Of a stretch of 54,817 nucleotides of DNA, positions 24,663 through 33,838 are shown piece after piece. Location: NCBI RefSeq assembly GCF_016735695.1, contig NZ_JAERQD010000043.1:1-54817 (forward strand). Reading direction: 5' to 3'. This stretch comes from Microvirga zambiensis WSM3693 (GTDB lineage: Bacteria; Pseudomonadota; Alphaproteobacteria; Rhizobiales; Beijerinckiaceae). The position numbers and the translations under genes were made by a program. Below the pieces are notes generated by a model that saw nothing but the letters and a program-made list of their open reading frames with translations, was not told the origin of the DNA and searched no databases. Position 1 is the first letter of the stretch; each line of letters starts with the position of its first letter.

Positions 24663-26261
24663 ATGGCGTCGGCGTTTAATGCGAAATTGGCGGTCTATGG
24701 TCAGTGGACCTACCGCGTGGCTTGGGCGCTTGAGATCGTCGCCGCCTCGATCGGGTTGGCGACAGGTCTTGCGCTCGGATATCAGGCCTACAGCGCGAGC
24801 CTCGGCACCGAGTTATCGGTCAGCGGTCTGGACCTGGCCTTGGCCAGCGCTCCATTCTTTATGGTCGCTCTGGCTGAATTGACGAAGATTCCGATCGCGA
24901 CCCTGCTGTTTTCGGTCAGATGGATCTGGAAACCGGTCCTTGCGATTGCCCTCTGCCTTTTGGCGCTGATCACCTTCGAAACCGTATTCCTTGGCCTGGA
25001 GCGTGCGTCCACTCAACGGCAGATCCAATATGAGGAAATTCAGGCGCGGAAGAATGCAGCTCAGATTGAGCTCCAAAGTACCGAGAAGTCACTGGTCGCC
25101 CTCGCGTCTGCTAGCCATGTCGCCGATGTTAAGGCAGAGGTCGATCGGCTGAATGAGATGGAAGCCGCCGAAAGCCAACGGAAGCAAGACGAGATCCAGC
25201 GGGTTCAAAGTCAGATTGAGAACCTGAAGTTGCAGAACCCACAATATGCATCGCTTGCTCGACAGATTGCAGCAAAGGACACGGAGTTCAAACAACTCAT
25301 CGAGCGGCGGGACAATGAAATTCGCGTCCAGCTTGAGCCATTTGAGCGTCAGAGAGAGAGTTTCACGAAACGCATTGAAACGGCACGTGAAAAGGGTGAT
25401 CAGGCGACGGTCCGCCGGTTGGAGGAGGAACTGGCGCGATTGAGAAATCCCGTCCCGGCGATCCGGGAGCGTTTCGGTGTGGAGGAGCAACGGCTCCAAG
25501 GAGACCTGCGTATTCTGCGAGAGCAACAGGCAGCCCTGGAAAACAGTGAGACTGAAGCTGAGAAACAGGCCCGTGGTCGTCTCGTCGAGCGCCAGAACCT
25601 ACTCGAGCAGGAAGTCCGCGACCTCCAGACAACATGGCAGGACCGTCGCAATCGAACCCTCTCTCAGCTGCAGGATGCGCAGCAGAAAGCGGCCGCGAAT
25701 GCTCTCGAAACAGAACGCCTTCGGGTGAGGGTCACCCAACTGCAGAATGAGCTTACTATCCTTGAGAAAGAGCGGGTCGTCACATCCCGCAACGATCAGA
25801 TCCGGCGCCTGGCCGGCAGGCTGTATGGTAAAAATCCGGAGGTGGTGAGTGTCGAGGAGGCCGGCTTCATCTCCATCGTTTGGTTTGGGTCGCTCGGTGC
25901 GCTGGCTGCCCTTGCAGGACCTCTGACCGCCATTGTAGCTCTCGGACTGCAACGCTCCGCAGAAGTTCGGGAGACGAGAGGAACCCGAACACTTTCCGAC
26001 TACCTGCGCCGTTGGCTCATCCGGTGGCGGTTCAAGCGTACCCGGACGGTTCAGGTGCCGGTTGAGGTCCCGGTCGAAAAGGAAGTGGAGAAGCGCGTAG
26101 AGGTGCCTGTCGAAAAGATCATCAAGGAGGTTCTCTACGTACCGATCCTGACCGACGATCCGAACGCTGTTCGTAAGACGCTTCAGCAGGATCTGCCAGC
26201 CGAAATTGCCGACCTGATTCAGGTTAAGTTTAAGGGCGCCCCCAATGCAAGTGCGGCATGA
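24663..26261 (+). CDS. Coiled-coil inner-membrane protein with VPVE repeat tail
   Basis: 532 residues. Hydrophobic segments lie at about 17-40, 57-80 and 90-112. A continuous coiled coil runs from 115 to 375 (for example EVDRLNEMEAAESQRKQDEI). A further membrane hairpin spans 400-430, followed by a basic stretch RRWLIRWRFKRTR and a repetitive VPVEVPVEKEVEKRVEVPVE segment (465-484). The coiled coil is therefore held between two membrane regions. No enzyme motif seen and family not named. The next gene overlaps its end by 17 nt and also encodes a membrane-anchored protein, so the pair probably forms an envelope complex. Confidence 0.72.
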   Translation: MASAFNAKLAVYGQWTYRVAWALEIVAASIGLATGLALGYQAYSASLGTELSVSGLDLALASAPFFMVALAELTKIPIATLLFSVRWIWKPVLAIALCLLALITFETVFLGLERASTQRQIQYEEIQARKNAAQIELQSTEKSLVALASASHVADVKAEVDRLNEMEAAESQRKQDEIQRVQSQIENLKLQNPQYASLARQIAAKDTEFKQLIERRDNEIRVQLEPFERQRESFTKRIETAREKGDQATVRRLEEELARLRNPVPAIRERFGVEEQRLQGDLRILREQQAALENSETEAEKQARGRLVERQNLLEQEVRDLQTTWQDRRNRTLSQLQDAQQKAAANALETERLRVRVTQLQNELTILEKERVVTSRNDQIRRLAGRLYGKNPEVVSVEEAGFISIVWFGSLGALAALAGPLTAIVALGLQRSAEVRETRGTRTLSDYLRRWLIRWRFKRTRTVQVPVEVPVEKEVEKRVEVPVEKIIKEVLYVPILTDDPNAVRKTLQQDLPAEIADLIQVKFKGAPNASAA

Positions 26262-27243
26262 CACGTCATTGCTCGAGAAAGCCATCGAGCAGGTTTTGCT
26301 TCGGGCCTCGATTCCCACCCTGCAGGCCCAGGCTGAAGCGCTTGAGAAGACAAATAAGGCCGTTGCCATTCGGCGCATCGCTACCGGAGCAGCGATTGCG
26401 TTAGTCGCAATCGGCATCGGTCTCGGAATCAAGTTTGCGCTCGATCGGAATCCGAACCTTACCGGTCAAGTGCCACAGATCCAAGCGCAGGCCATACCAG
26501 ATCCAGTGCCACAGCCACCGGCCCCGGCTCCGCGTCCGCCAGATATTCCGGTGACCAAGTCCGACCCGGCACCAACACAGCCCGACATCATAACAACGAA
26601 CTTCACCAAGTTCGCCAATCGGCAAGTTGAGCTGCTGGGCCGGACCTGGACTGTCAGCGTCGGTCATCATTTCGATAATGAGGCAGACACATCCTGGAAC
26701 CAGGCTTGGTGCTACACTTTGACGAAGGTCAATGGGGTTGAGGTTAAGGTCGAACTGGCAGACCGAAAATCGCCGAATGCCAAACCAGTTGCGCCGACCG
26801 CCAATCTGGCGACGATGCAGCATGCCGGATTGGATATCAACGACGCCTTGGCACTTGCCTCCAGATGCCCTTGGTCGGATGGGAATTTCAGCGTTGCTGA
26901 TCTCCAGGTTCCAGCATCTGCGAAAGGGCCCATGCCAACTCCACCAGTGCTGCAGCCCTCATTGCCCTCCCTTCCTCCGCCGCAACCGCAACAGGAATTT
27001 ATTGCGGCCGATGACTTCGACATTCCCGGGGGAGACTATCGGGTCGAAAAAGAGGTCTCATTGGAGCTTTGTACGTCCCTTTGCCGATCCGAGGCGCAAT
27101 GCAGGGCCTATACTCATAACAAGACTGCCCGATGGTGTTTCCTGAAGGACCGTGTAGGCGAAGCCCAGCGGTTCGTCGGGGCTTTCTCGGGCCTGAAGAA
27201 GACCGCGCCGACCGCTGGGAGTTCCAATGCTCAATGGCGCTAG
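26245..27243 (+). CDS. Membrane-anchored PAN/Apple-domain protein
   Basis: 332 residues. An N-terminal cytosolic helix is followed by one transmembrane segment (about 48-66), a Pro-rich linker (PDPVPQPPAPAPRPPD), a central domain with NRQVELLGRTWTVSVGHHF, a second Pro-rich linker, and a C-terminal PAN domain (about 255-315) with DFDIPGGDYR, C-x3-C-x5-C spacing in LELCTSLCRSEAQCRAYTHN and the later WCFLKD. PAN domains bind carbohydrate or protein outside the membrane, so this end is likely periplasmic. AAGGG precedes the ATG, and the start overlaps the preceding gene by 17 nt, indicating an operon. Confidence 0.78.
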   Translation: MQVRHDTSLLEKAIEQVLLRASIPTLQAQAEALEKTNKAVAIRRIATGAAIALVAIGIGLGIKFALDRNPNLTGQVPQIQAQAIPDPVPQPPAPAPRPPDIPVTKSDPAPTQPDIITTNFTKFANRQVELLGRTWTVSVGHHFDNEADTSWNQAWCYTLTKVNGVEVKVELADRKSPNAKPVAPTANLATMQHAGLDINDALALASRCPWSDGNFSVADLQVPASAKGPMPTPPVLQPSLPSLPPPQPQQEFIAADDFDIPGGDYRVEKEVSLELCTSLCRSEAQCRAYTHNKTARWCFLKDRVGEAQRFVGAFSGLKKTAPTAGSSNAQWR

Positions 27244-27336
27244 AAAGAGGCAGACAATCGAAGCCGTCTCAGGAAGCGAGCGCGCGGATTTGAACGAATC
27301 GCAGAAGACGAACAGAGAAGGATTGAACTCGGGGAC

Positions 27337-27612
27337 CTACTCGATCTCTTCTCCATCATCGTCCTCGTCTGCACCACGAAAAGGGTCCTCAGCGTAGGCC
27401 AGACAACCTTCATGGAATGACCAAGAGTTCCTGGGAACAGGGCAGTCAGTTGGATCCGTTATTCCTTTAAGCTCTGCCCAGAGATAGCCCGCTCTGTGGC
27501 CAGAGCAGTCATCTGTGCACTCATAGCCTCCGAAATTGCGGTCACTGGCAACCGCAGACCCTTCGGAAACCGAGAGAATCAGTAATGCGATGATGGTGCA
27601 GGGAACACGCAT
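27337..27612 (-). CDS. Small secreted Cys-rich protein
   Basis: 91 residues with a clear signal peptide (MRVPCTIIALLILSVSEGSAVA, cleavage near residue 22). The mature part has four Cys (ECTDDC, DCP, GCLAY) and a very acidic tail ADEDDDGEEIE. It starts six bases after the stop of the lipoprotein gene, in the same operon. No family recognised; periplasmic location expected. Confidence 0.66.
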   Translation of the reverse strand: MRVPCTIIALLILSVSEGSAVASDRNFGGYECTDDCSGHRAGYLWAELKGITDPTDCPVPRNSWSFHEGCLAYAEDPFRGADEDDDGEEIE

Positions 27613-27618
27613 GGCAAT

Positions 27619-28410
27619 TTAACTCTTGACGGCCTCTTGTCGGACCTCAATCTCGTGAACGTCAGATCCGACTACAATATTGATCCGGTATGATTTAGGC
27701 GCATCGCTCCCGTCAGACTGAGGTGGCTCGAAATGCAACTGGCCGCCATACCACTCACCTGGAAGAATCGTATTGTCCTTGAGGACTGATTGCTCGAGGC
27801 CCGCAAGGCTTTGTCGACCCTGCTCCACGGTGCTTGCGATCATTGCGTCGTTCTGCGCGGCTGCGTTTGCCTGAGCGATCGCATTGGCCGTGGGATCGAA
27901 ATAGGATGCCGTAACGGTGCTGACACGATTGTATGAGCCGTACGGTGTATAGGTTGTGGAGTAAACGTTGGCGCGGGCCGTGCCATATCCTGCTTGGGAC
28001 GCGGCGAACGAATTAGCTCCTGCTGCTAGGCCGACCAAAAGCGCTTGTGCAACTTGCTTGCTGCGCTCTTCAGCGACAAGGCTCTCGTAGGTCTTCACGG
28101 GCAAAGCGACCACCCTGCCGTCCGCGGACTTCTGATGAACAGCAATGTTGCTCACCGCGAATTCGAGCGGGCTTTTTGTGAGATTGTTGATGCCGATTAC
28201 GAAGACCGGCCGGGTTCCAGATTGAAACTCGCGGGATGCTGGACTCACGAGGACGATCGAGTTCTTGCTCTTCGAGGCAATTGCTTGGCGACCGTCACGG
28301 ACCATAGCCTGTTGATTGGCATTGGCCTGGAAACGGACGGTCTCGGTGCTGACGCAGGCTAACAAAAGCGGCGTCCCTGCGAGCACCGCTACAAGATTTC
28401 GGATTGTCAT
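27619..28410 (-). CDS. Lipoprotein of unknown function
   Basis: 263 residues with a lipobox TPLLLAC (acylated Cys at residue 19) and AGGGG five bases before the ATG. The mature protein has a strand-rich first half (NSIVLVSPASREFQSGTRPV then FVIGINNLTKSPLEFAV), an Ala-rich helix, a Tyr/Ser/Thr-rich stretch (YSTTYTPYGSYNRVSTVTAS) and a final domain with ILPGEWYGGQLHF. The pattern (interaction with a partner, then a GEWYGG extracellular strand) is common in uncharacterised alphaproteobacterial lipoproteins. It is convergent with the PAN-domain gene and in an operon with the secreted Cys-rich protein. Confidence 0.8.
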   Translation of the reverse strand: MTIRNLVAVLAGTPLLLACVSTETVRFQANANQQAMVRDGRQAIASKSKNSIVLVSPASREFQSGTRPVFVIGINNLTKSPLEFAVSNIAVHQKSADGRVVALPVKTYESLVAEERSKQVAQALLVGLAAGANSFAASQAGYGTARANVYSTTYTPYGSYNRVSTVTASYFDPTANAIAQANAAAQNDAMIASTVEQGRQSLAGLEQSVLKDNTILPGEWYGGQLHFEPPQSDGSDAPKSYRINIVVGSDVHEIEVRQEAVKS

Positions 28411-28583
28411 TTTGGCCCCTATAGTCCCATCGACTAGAAGCCAAATTTGAAATGTCCGGGCAAGGGAAAGCTTAAAACTCTGCTAAATATCGGTCTAGTT
28501 GACCACAGGGTTTTATCAGATGCTGAACTCGGAAGCGATGTATCCCGGCCGAGGCCCGCATCGTGCTCTTGTCTCTATCTTCC

Positions 28584-29231
28584 CTACCAAGAGGCGGGAT
28601 GCAGACGCCGCTTCCAGCGCTCGTGCCTTGCCAATTGAATGGCGGCGGCCTGACGTTTAGTCAATCGGCAGGCCTCTGCCTTCGCGGGTTCCGATGCCGG
28701 AGCCATGATCGTCCCGGCTTTGGGAGCTAAGTTCCCTGTCATAGGGTGAGGTGCTTCACTGTGCTTCACACCTTTGGAGGCCTTCTCTCTGGCCTTCCGC
28801 GCAGCAACCCCTACGCTTCCATCGTGCACGGGCTCGGCGTTACGGACCGGCACTGCATCCTTTTCAGCGGCAGGACTGTCGGCATGTGACAATGCATTGG
28901 CGATCACTGGCGCAACTGGAATGGCTTTTTCCTCGTCCGCCTGGACCAGGGGCGCCAGGTCGAACGCCATCTGCTTCTGATTGGCCGTTGCTTCAGAGCG
29001 CTTGGAGCGAACAGGCTCAACGGGCTCCGGCCGGCTCTCTCCCGCTTTGACGATGCTCGGCAGAATGCGGGGAGCGGCTGCCGGTTCAGCCTTAACGTGT
29101 GGCGTCTCGATCTGGAGGTTCCTGCTCGCCACCGGCGCGGGCTCGAACAGACGCCTCGGCGGCAGGTGGCTTCCCTGCCCTGGTGCACGGGATTTCTTGA
29201 TCTCAACCGAGAACGGCTTTGGTTTGCGCAT
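28584..29231 (-). CDS. Basic, largely disordered protein
   Basis: 215 residues. It begins MRKPKPFSVEIKKSR and ends RLTKRQAAAIQLARHERWKR then RLHPASW; the middle is Pro/Ala/Glu-rich and low in order. Conserved basic ends with a variable middle suggest nucleic acid or membrane-surface binding. No named family recognised and ribosome binding site weak. It is separated from the envelope genes by 173 bp on the same strand. Confidence 0.5.
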   Translation of the reverse strand: MRKPKPFSVEIKKSRAPGQGSHLPPRRLFEPAPVASRNLQIETPHVKAEPAAAPRILPSIVKAGESRPEPVEPVRSKRSEATANQKQMAFDLAPLVQADEEKAIPVAPVIANALSHADSPAAEKDAVPVRNAEPVHDGSVGVAARKAREKASKGVKHSEAPHPMTGNLAPKAGTIMAPASEPAKAEACRLTKRQAAAIQLARHERWKRRLHPASW

Positions 29232-29313
29232 TATCTAGATATGATGACTTGGAGCTGGAAAAGACAGTGACCTAAGAGCGCAACTGGTGAAGGTCAGATG
29301 CCGCAGACAAAGA

Positions 29314-29343
29314 GAAGCGCCCCGTGCATGGCAGAGGCGCTTC
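29314..29343. repeat. 8-bp perfect stem-loop
   Basis: GAAGCGCC (29314-29321) and GGCGCTTC (29336-29343) with a 14-nt loop, 83 bp upstream of the gene that starts at 29231. No T-run on either side; could be a weak terminator or regulatory hairpin. Confidence 0.35.
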
Positions 29344-29454
29344 CCTTCCAGGGAGGATTAGCCCCCCAGCCTTTCCTTCAAGGGTAACGCACAATACCTA
29401 ATCTCAATCGTTTTGGCTGTATCGCCGCGGGCACAGGCGCCGAATAATATGGAC

Positions 29455-29586
29455 TCAGAGCGCCGTCAGCAGCAGGCTCAGGCCAATCAGGGCGGCAAAC
29501 GAGACGACAAACCGCGCAGCAGCCTGCGTGAATGTCGGGGCATGTGTCGGAGCAAAGATAGGCGCTGCAACCTCTGTCGGCGGCAT
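29455..29586 (-). CDS. Possible 43-residue single-span membrane protein
   Basis: MPPTEVAAPIFAPTHAPTF, then a basic residue and a hydrophobic helix ARFVVSFAALIGLSLLLTAL at the C-terminus. GAGG lies eight bases before the ATG. Plausible tail-anchored small protein but unsupported by any known family. Confidence 0.33.
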   Translation of the reverse strand: MPPTEVAAPIFAPTHAPTFTQAAARFVVSFAALIGLSLLLTAL

Positions 29587-29974
29587 GATGAAGACCTCGA
29601 TGACTGCGGCGAGTTCCGGAAGACGGTGGAAGGGGCGATCAAACCGTGTCACTCGGCTCGTGTTATGTGTCCGATTTCGGCCCTGATGTCTGTAGCCGGA
29701 AGGTCACACGGCGGGTCGCGATGTGGCTGATCGGGCCGCCGTCGAAAGCACCATTGCCGAGGGCCGAGGGCCGAGGATGATTTACATTCAAGATATGCCA
29801 TTCCCTTGGCTCACCAGCGCCATCTCCTTGAAGGGGCGAAGGCCGCTTGCGGCGCGGCAGGTCCTCCAGCAACTCGGTGGTCCAAGTGCAACGTCAGCTG
29901 GTCATGTGATGCCTCATGCCGGCTGTCGCCGATAGAAGGCGCCAGCAAGAGCCCTTAATTCGATCCGTCCACAG

Positions 29975-30850
29975 TCACTGCGATCCTCGCAGGAATGGTG
30001 GCGGCTGATAGCTCGTGACGGGCGGCGCAGAGCCATCGTAAGCTTGGACCTCAACAAGACAGGAATGTGCACTGGGTCCTTGGGCCAGTGCGGATGTGCC
30101 ACGATCAGGCGTCAGAACATTAGGATTGCCGTGCTTGTCGAGTGAACCAGGCATGCCCGGCTCAAGGGGATCAAACCACGCCCCTGTCGACAACTGGACG
30201 ACGCCTGGACGCACGTCATTCGAAACGCTTACGCCTGCCAGACAAGCACCACGATCGTTGAAGACGCGCACGATATCGCCGCTTGAAAGCCCACGGCGTG
30301 TGGCATCCTGCGGGTTCATTCTGATCGGCTCGCGTCCAGCGATTTTGGCATCTCGGGCATGACTGCCATGGTCATACTGGCTGTGCAGCTTTGTGACCGG
30401 CTGGTTCGAGATCAGATGAAGCGGGAAGCGATCTGCGGCAGGCGCCCCGAGCCATTTCTGGGATGGCAACCACGCGGCGTGGCCTGGGCAGTCCGCGTAG
30501 CCGAAGCTTGCGATCCGCTCAGAGAACAGCTCAATCAAACCGGATGGGGTCGTAAGTGGGAACCGCACCGGATCAGAACGGAAGTCGGCGAGGAGCGGCT
30601 TGACCGCTACGTGTTCCGGCAACAGGGTCACACCCTCGCGCCAGAAGGCATCGAAATCAGGGATGTCCATATCAGCAGCGGCGATGCGCTGGCGCGCCAA
30701 GCCATAGAGATGCCGGAGCCAACTCTCCTCGTTGCGACCCTCCGTGAAAGCCTCCTCTGCCCCAAGCCGTGAGGCGAGTGCGGAGAAGATCGTGAAGTCG
30801 TCGCGGGCTTCTCCGGCCGGCTCCGCCAAGCGGTGAGAGGCCGCACCAGT
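29975..30850 (-). pseudogene. Molybdopterin oxidoreductase (BisC/TorA-type), 5'-truncated
   Basis: About 290 codons equal to the C-terminal third of a DMSO-reductase-family enzyme: EARDDFTIFSALASRLGAEE, FTEGRNEESWLRHLYG, PLHLISNQPVTKLHSQYDHG, GREPIRMNPQDA, GDIVRVFNDRGACLAGV and RPGVVQLSTGAWFDP. Those are the dinucleotide-cofactor-binding segments of biotin/methionine sulfoxide or TMAO reductases, normally about 750 residues. The N-terminal two-thirds are absent, and the peptide ABC operon starts 230 bp upstream on the same strand. The open frame extends to 30958 but its first 36 codons are unrelated. Non-functional as an enzyme. Confidence 0.82.
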
Positions 30851-31077
30851 CGGGCGACCGATATCCAACGATGCTCCCTGGCTGGTGAACCACCGGTGAA
30901 CATCGACTGTCAACGATGTTGTCCAACGCTTCCTGGCGTGTCGCAACTCCGTCGTCATGCGGCGAAGAACGGGTACAAGAAAACCCGCCTGGCTTGCACC
31001 ACGCGGGTTCTATTCGGGGCAGAGGTTCGGTCCCAGCGACGTCCCTGCAGCCCTGAATCCTTAGAAGGTTGGCGAGC

Positions 31078-31959
31078 TTATGGCCTGCAGCCGCGAGTGG
31101 CCACAATCGGGCGTTCCGTCGCAGGAGACTCACAGCTTACCGATGTCTCAAAATCGCGCGAAACAAGCGGCAATGGCCGTCCTGCAATAGGTATTAGGAC
31201 GCTCGAAAGCAGCATGCGGGAATAGGGATGACGAGGAGCTGCGAAGAAAGGTGCAGTCTCACCCTGTTCAACGATCTCTCCGCGATACATAACAGCTATG
31301 CGGTCGGCTATGCGTTCGACCACAGCCAGATTATGGCTGATAAAAAGATAGGTCAGGCCAAAGCTCTGTTTGAGCTCTTCGAACAGCTTGAGGATCTGTG
31401 CTTGGACGGAGACATCCAGTGCCGACGTCGGTTCGTCGCAGACGAGTAACTTCGGACGCAACATCAAGGCACGCGCTATTGCAACGCGTTGCCGCTGCCC
31501 ACCCGAGATTTGGTTCGGATAGGTATGAAAGAGACGCATCGGCAGGCCCACCCTTCCGAAGAGCTCGCGTGCACGATCCTGACATTCTTTTGCAGAAACG
31601 CCGCCGCGCACAATGAGCGGCATCTGGATAATGTCCGCAAGGGTTCGCTTAGGATTCAAAGATGAATAAGGATCCTGGAAAACCGGTTGCACGAGATTCG
31701 CAAAGTCCCGCGGGCTCAGCGTGCTTGATGGCCTGCCATCGATCGTGATCGATCCTGTATCCGGCATCAGCAAGCGCAGCACAAGCTTGGCGAGTGTCGA
31801 TTTCCCAGAGCCGGACTCGCCGACGATGGCCATCACTTCGCCCTCTCTCACTTGCATTGAAACGGACTTCACAGCCGGGATAAGCTGAGGTGGCGAGAAA
31901 AAACCAGTTCGCTGCCGAAACGCGAGGCTAATATTGTTCACCTCCAGGAGCGAAGTCAT
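31078..31959 (-). CDS. Peptide ABC transporter ATP-binding protein (DppF/OppF type)
   Basis: 293 residues with Walker A GESGSGKST, Q-loop VFQDPYSSLNP, signature ISGGQRQRVAIARAL, Walker B LLVCDEPTSALD and the switch His in FISHNL. The C-terminal oligopeptide-transporter extension is short and ends in an unusual tail (TSVSCESPATERPIVATRGC) instead of the usual conserved Cys-rich end, so the 3' end may have been rearranged. Its ATG overlaps the preceding stop by 4 nt. It powers import together with the ATPase at 31956-32960. Last gene of the operon 36311 to 31078. Confidence 0.92.
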   Translation of the reverse strand: MTSLLEVNNISLAFRQRTGFFSPPQLIPAVKSVSMQVREGEVMAIVGESGSGKSTLAKLVLRLLMPDTGSITIDGRPSSTLSPRDFANLVQPVFQDPYSSLNPKRTLADIIQMPLIVRGGVSAKECQDRARELFGRVGLPMRLFHTYPNQISGGQRQRVAIARALMLRPKLLVCDEPTSALDVSVQAQILKLFEELKQSFGLTYLFISHNLAVVERIADRIAVMYRGEIVEQGETAPFFAAPRHPYSRMLLSSVLIPIAGRPLPLVSRDFETSVSCESPATERPIVATRGCRP

Positions 31960-32960
31960 TGGAATGCCTCCAATGGCGCGGCTGATGAGTCTGTCGTCGA
32001 TCCCGAATCGTCACGTGCAAGTAGACAACGATAAGCATGGCCCGGAGCGACCTCGCGTTCTGGGACCTGACTTGCACAGTCAGGCATCGCAAACCCACAG
32101 CGGTTCCGGAAGATACAACCCTGCAACTCTCCAATTAGTGCCGGCACCACGCCTGGAATAGGGATAAGTGGCTGGCCGCGCGTCGGTAGGCAAGAAAGAA
32201 GTGCGCTGGTGTAGGGATGGGCCGGACGCGTCAGGACGGAGGCCACAGAGCCGGTTTCGACAATCTCGCCGGCGTACATGACGGCCATCCGGTCAGCAAC
32301 GTGGGCGACAACCCCGAGGTCATGGGTAATGAGCATCAAGGCCATACCGGTATCCGCCTGCAGTTCCTTTAGCAGAGCGAGGATTTCCACCTGGGTCGTA
32401 ACATCGAGGGCGGTTGTCGGCTCGTCAGCGATCATCAGATTAGGACGACACATCAGCGCCATGGCGATCATGACACGCTGGCGCAGTCCGCCAGACATTT
32501 CGTGTGGATACTGTCGCAGGCGCCTTTCCACCGGCACAACCCCGACGCGTTCGAGCAACTCCCCTGCACGGGACAGAGCCGCCCTACGGTTGCCAAGGCG
32601 ATGATGAAGGAAAGATTCGATCATCTGATCGCCGATGGGCAACACCGGATTGAGCGCCGTCATTGGCTCCTGGAATATTGCGGCGATCCCTAGTCCGTGC
32701 AAATGAGACCACTGGCGGCGCCCGAACATGCGCATGTCCTGGTTCTTCCAAGACATGGTCTCGGCGGAAAGGACCGCGCTGCGTGGTAGAAGTCCGAGCA
32801 CAGACATGGCGGTCAGCGACTTGCCGCAGCCGCTCTCGCCGACAATCGCAAAGCTTTCCCCCTCCCCGATCGAAAAGCTGATGCCGCGAATTGCGCGCAG
32901 GAGACCAGCATGACCAGGGATGTCGATCCGGAGGCCTTCGATGTCGAGAAGCGGGCTCAT
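31956..32960 (-). CDS. Peptide ABC transporter ATP-binding protein (DppD/OppD type)
   Basis: 334 residues from MSPLLDIEGLRIDIPG, overlapping the upstream permease stop by 4 nt. Walker A GESGCGKSL, Q-loop IFQEPMTALNPVLPIGDQM, signature MSGGLRQRVMIAMAL, Walker B LMIADEPTTALD, His in LITHDLG, and a C-terminal oligopeptide extension with CIFRNRCGFAMPDCASQVPE, which carries the Cys pattern that binds an iron-sulfur cluster in some Dpp/Opp ATPases. It pairs with the DppF-type subunit. Confidence 0.93.
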   Translation of the reverse strand: MSPLLDIEGLRIDIPGHAGLLRAIRGISFSIGEGESFAIVGESGCGKSLTAMSVLGLLPRSAVLSAETMSWKNQDMRMFGRRQWSHLHGLGIAAIFQEPMTALNPVLPIGDQMIESFLHHRLGNRRAALSRAGELLERVGVVPVERRLRQYPHEMSGGLRQRVMIAMALMCRPNLMIADEPTTALDVTTQVEILALLKELQADTGMALMLITHDLGVVAHVADRMAVMYAGEIVETGSVASVLTRPAHPYTSALLSCLPTRGQPLIPIPGVVPALIGELQGCIFRNRCGFAMPDCASQVPEREVAPGHAYRCLLARDDSGSTTDSSAAPLEAFQ

Positions 32961-33838
32961 CGGCGGCCCTCCGGCTGCGAAAGATCGCGCAATCCATCTC
33001 CGAGCAGATTTGTTGCCAGGACCAGCAGGAAAATGGCGATGCCTGGAACCCAAACGAGATACGGTTTGGCGAACAGGAAGCTTCGGCCTTCAGCAATCAT
33101 AAGGCCCCATGAGGGCGTGGGCGCGCGGATGCCAAGGCCGAGGAAGGACAAGCTTGCCTCGCTTAGAATAGCCATCGCCATTTCCAAAGTGGCAATGACC
33201 AGAATGTGGTGGAGAACGTTAGGCCGGATCTCGTTCCAGATGATCCACGGTGCCGAGGCTCCAGCAACTCGCGCTGCAGCTATAAAATCAGCATTGCGCA
33301 CTTGCTGTGTCGCCGTTCGCACGACCACAGCGTAGCGATCCCAGAAAAGCAGCCCGAGAACGAGAATGATGGTGGCCAGAGAGCCGCCTACCAGCGAAAT
33401 GACGGCCAGCGCAACAAGCAGGCCGGGCATGCTGAGCCTGCAGTTGATGACATAGGTCACAATGTCATCAGTCCGTCCTCCATAGTATCCGCCGACAAAG
33501 CCAAGCGCTGATCCGATTGCCCCTGCGATTAACATGGTGGAGAAGCCAACGATCAGCGAAACGCGGCTACCGTAGATGAGGCGACTTAAATAGTCGCGAC
33601 CAAGATGATCGGTCCCGAGCAAATAGTCTGGGCGACCACCTTGCATCCACAATGGGGGTAGCAGCCGCACCCCCAGGTTCTGAGCGATGGGGTCGTGCGG
33701 CGCGATGAACGGCGCGAATATCGCGATGACAATCGTGACGAACAGAATGGCGAAACCAAAGATGAAGCCGCCATGTTGGAGCGCTCGCCGCATACGCAGG
33801 CGCCGTGGCGCCGGAAGAGATGATTGTATCTCTTCCAT
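32957..33838 (-). CDS. Peptide ABC transporter permease (DppC type)
   Basis: 293 residues. N-terminal OppC-like segment with one membrane helix, then a periplasmic loop containing LLGTDHLGRDYLSRLIYGSRVS, typical of DppC/NikC, then five helices with the EAA loop AARVAGASAPWIIWNEIRPN. It overlaps the preceding permease by one base and the following ATPase by 4 nt. It forms the translocation channel with the DppB-type subunit. Confidence 0.94.
   Translation of the reverse strand: MEEIQSSLPAPRRLRMRRALQHGGFIFGFAILFVTIVIAIFAPFIAPHDPIAQNLGVRLLPPLWMQGGRPDYLLGTDHLGRDYLSRLIYGSRVSLIVGFSTMLIAGAIGSALGFVGGYYGGRTDDIVTYVINCRLSMPGLLVALAVISLVGGSLATIILVLGLLFWDRYAVVVRTATQQVRNADFIAAARVAGASAPWIIWNEIRPNVLHHILVIATLEMAMAILSEASLSFLGLGIRAPTPSWGLMIAEGRSFLFAKPYLVWVPGIAIFLLVLATNLLGDGLRDLSQPEGRR

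Larger units (their letters stand above)
29232..29974. other. 743-bp region, mostly without genes
   Basis: It holds a hairpin (29314-29343) and one possible micro-ORF (29455-29586). Otherwise only chance frames. Confidence 0.45.
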
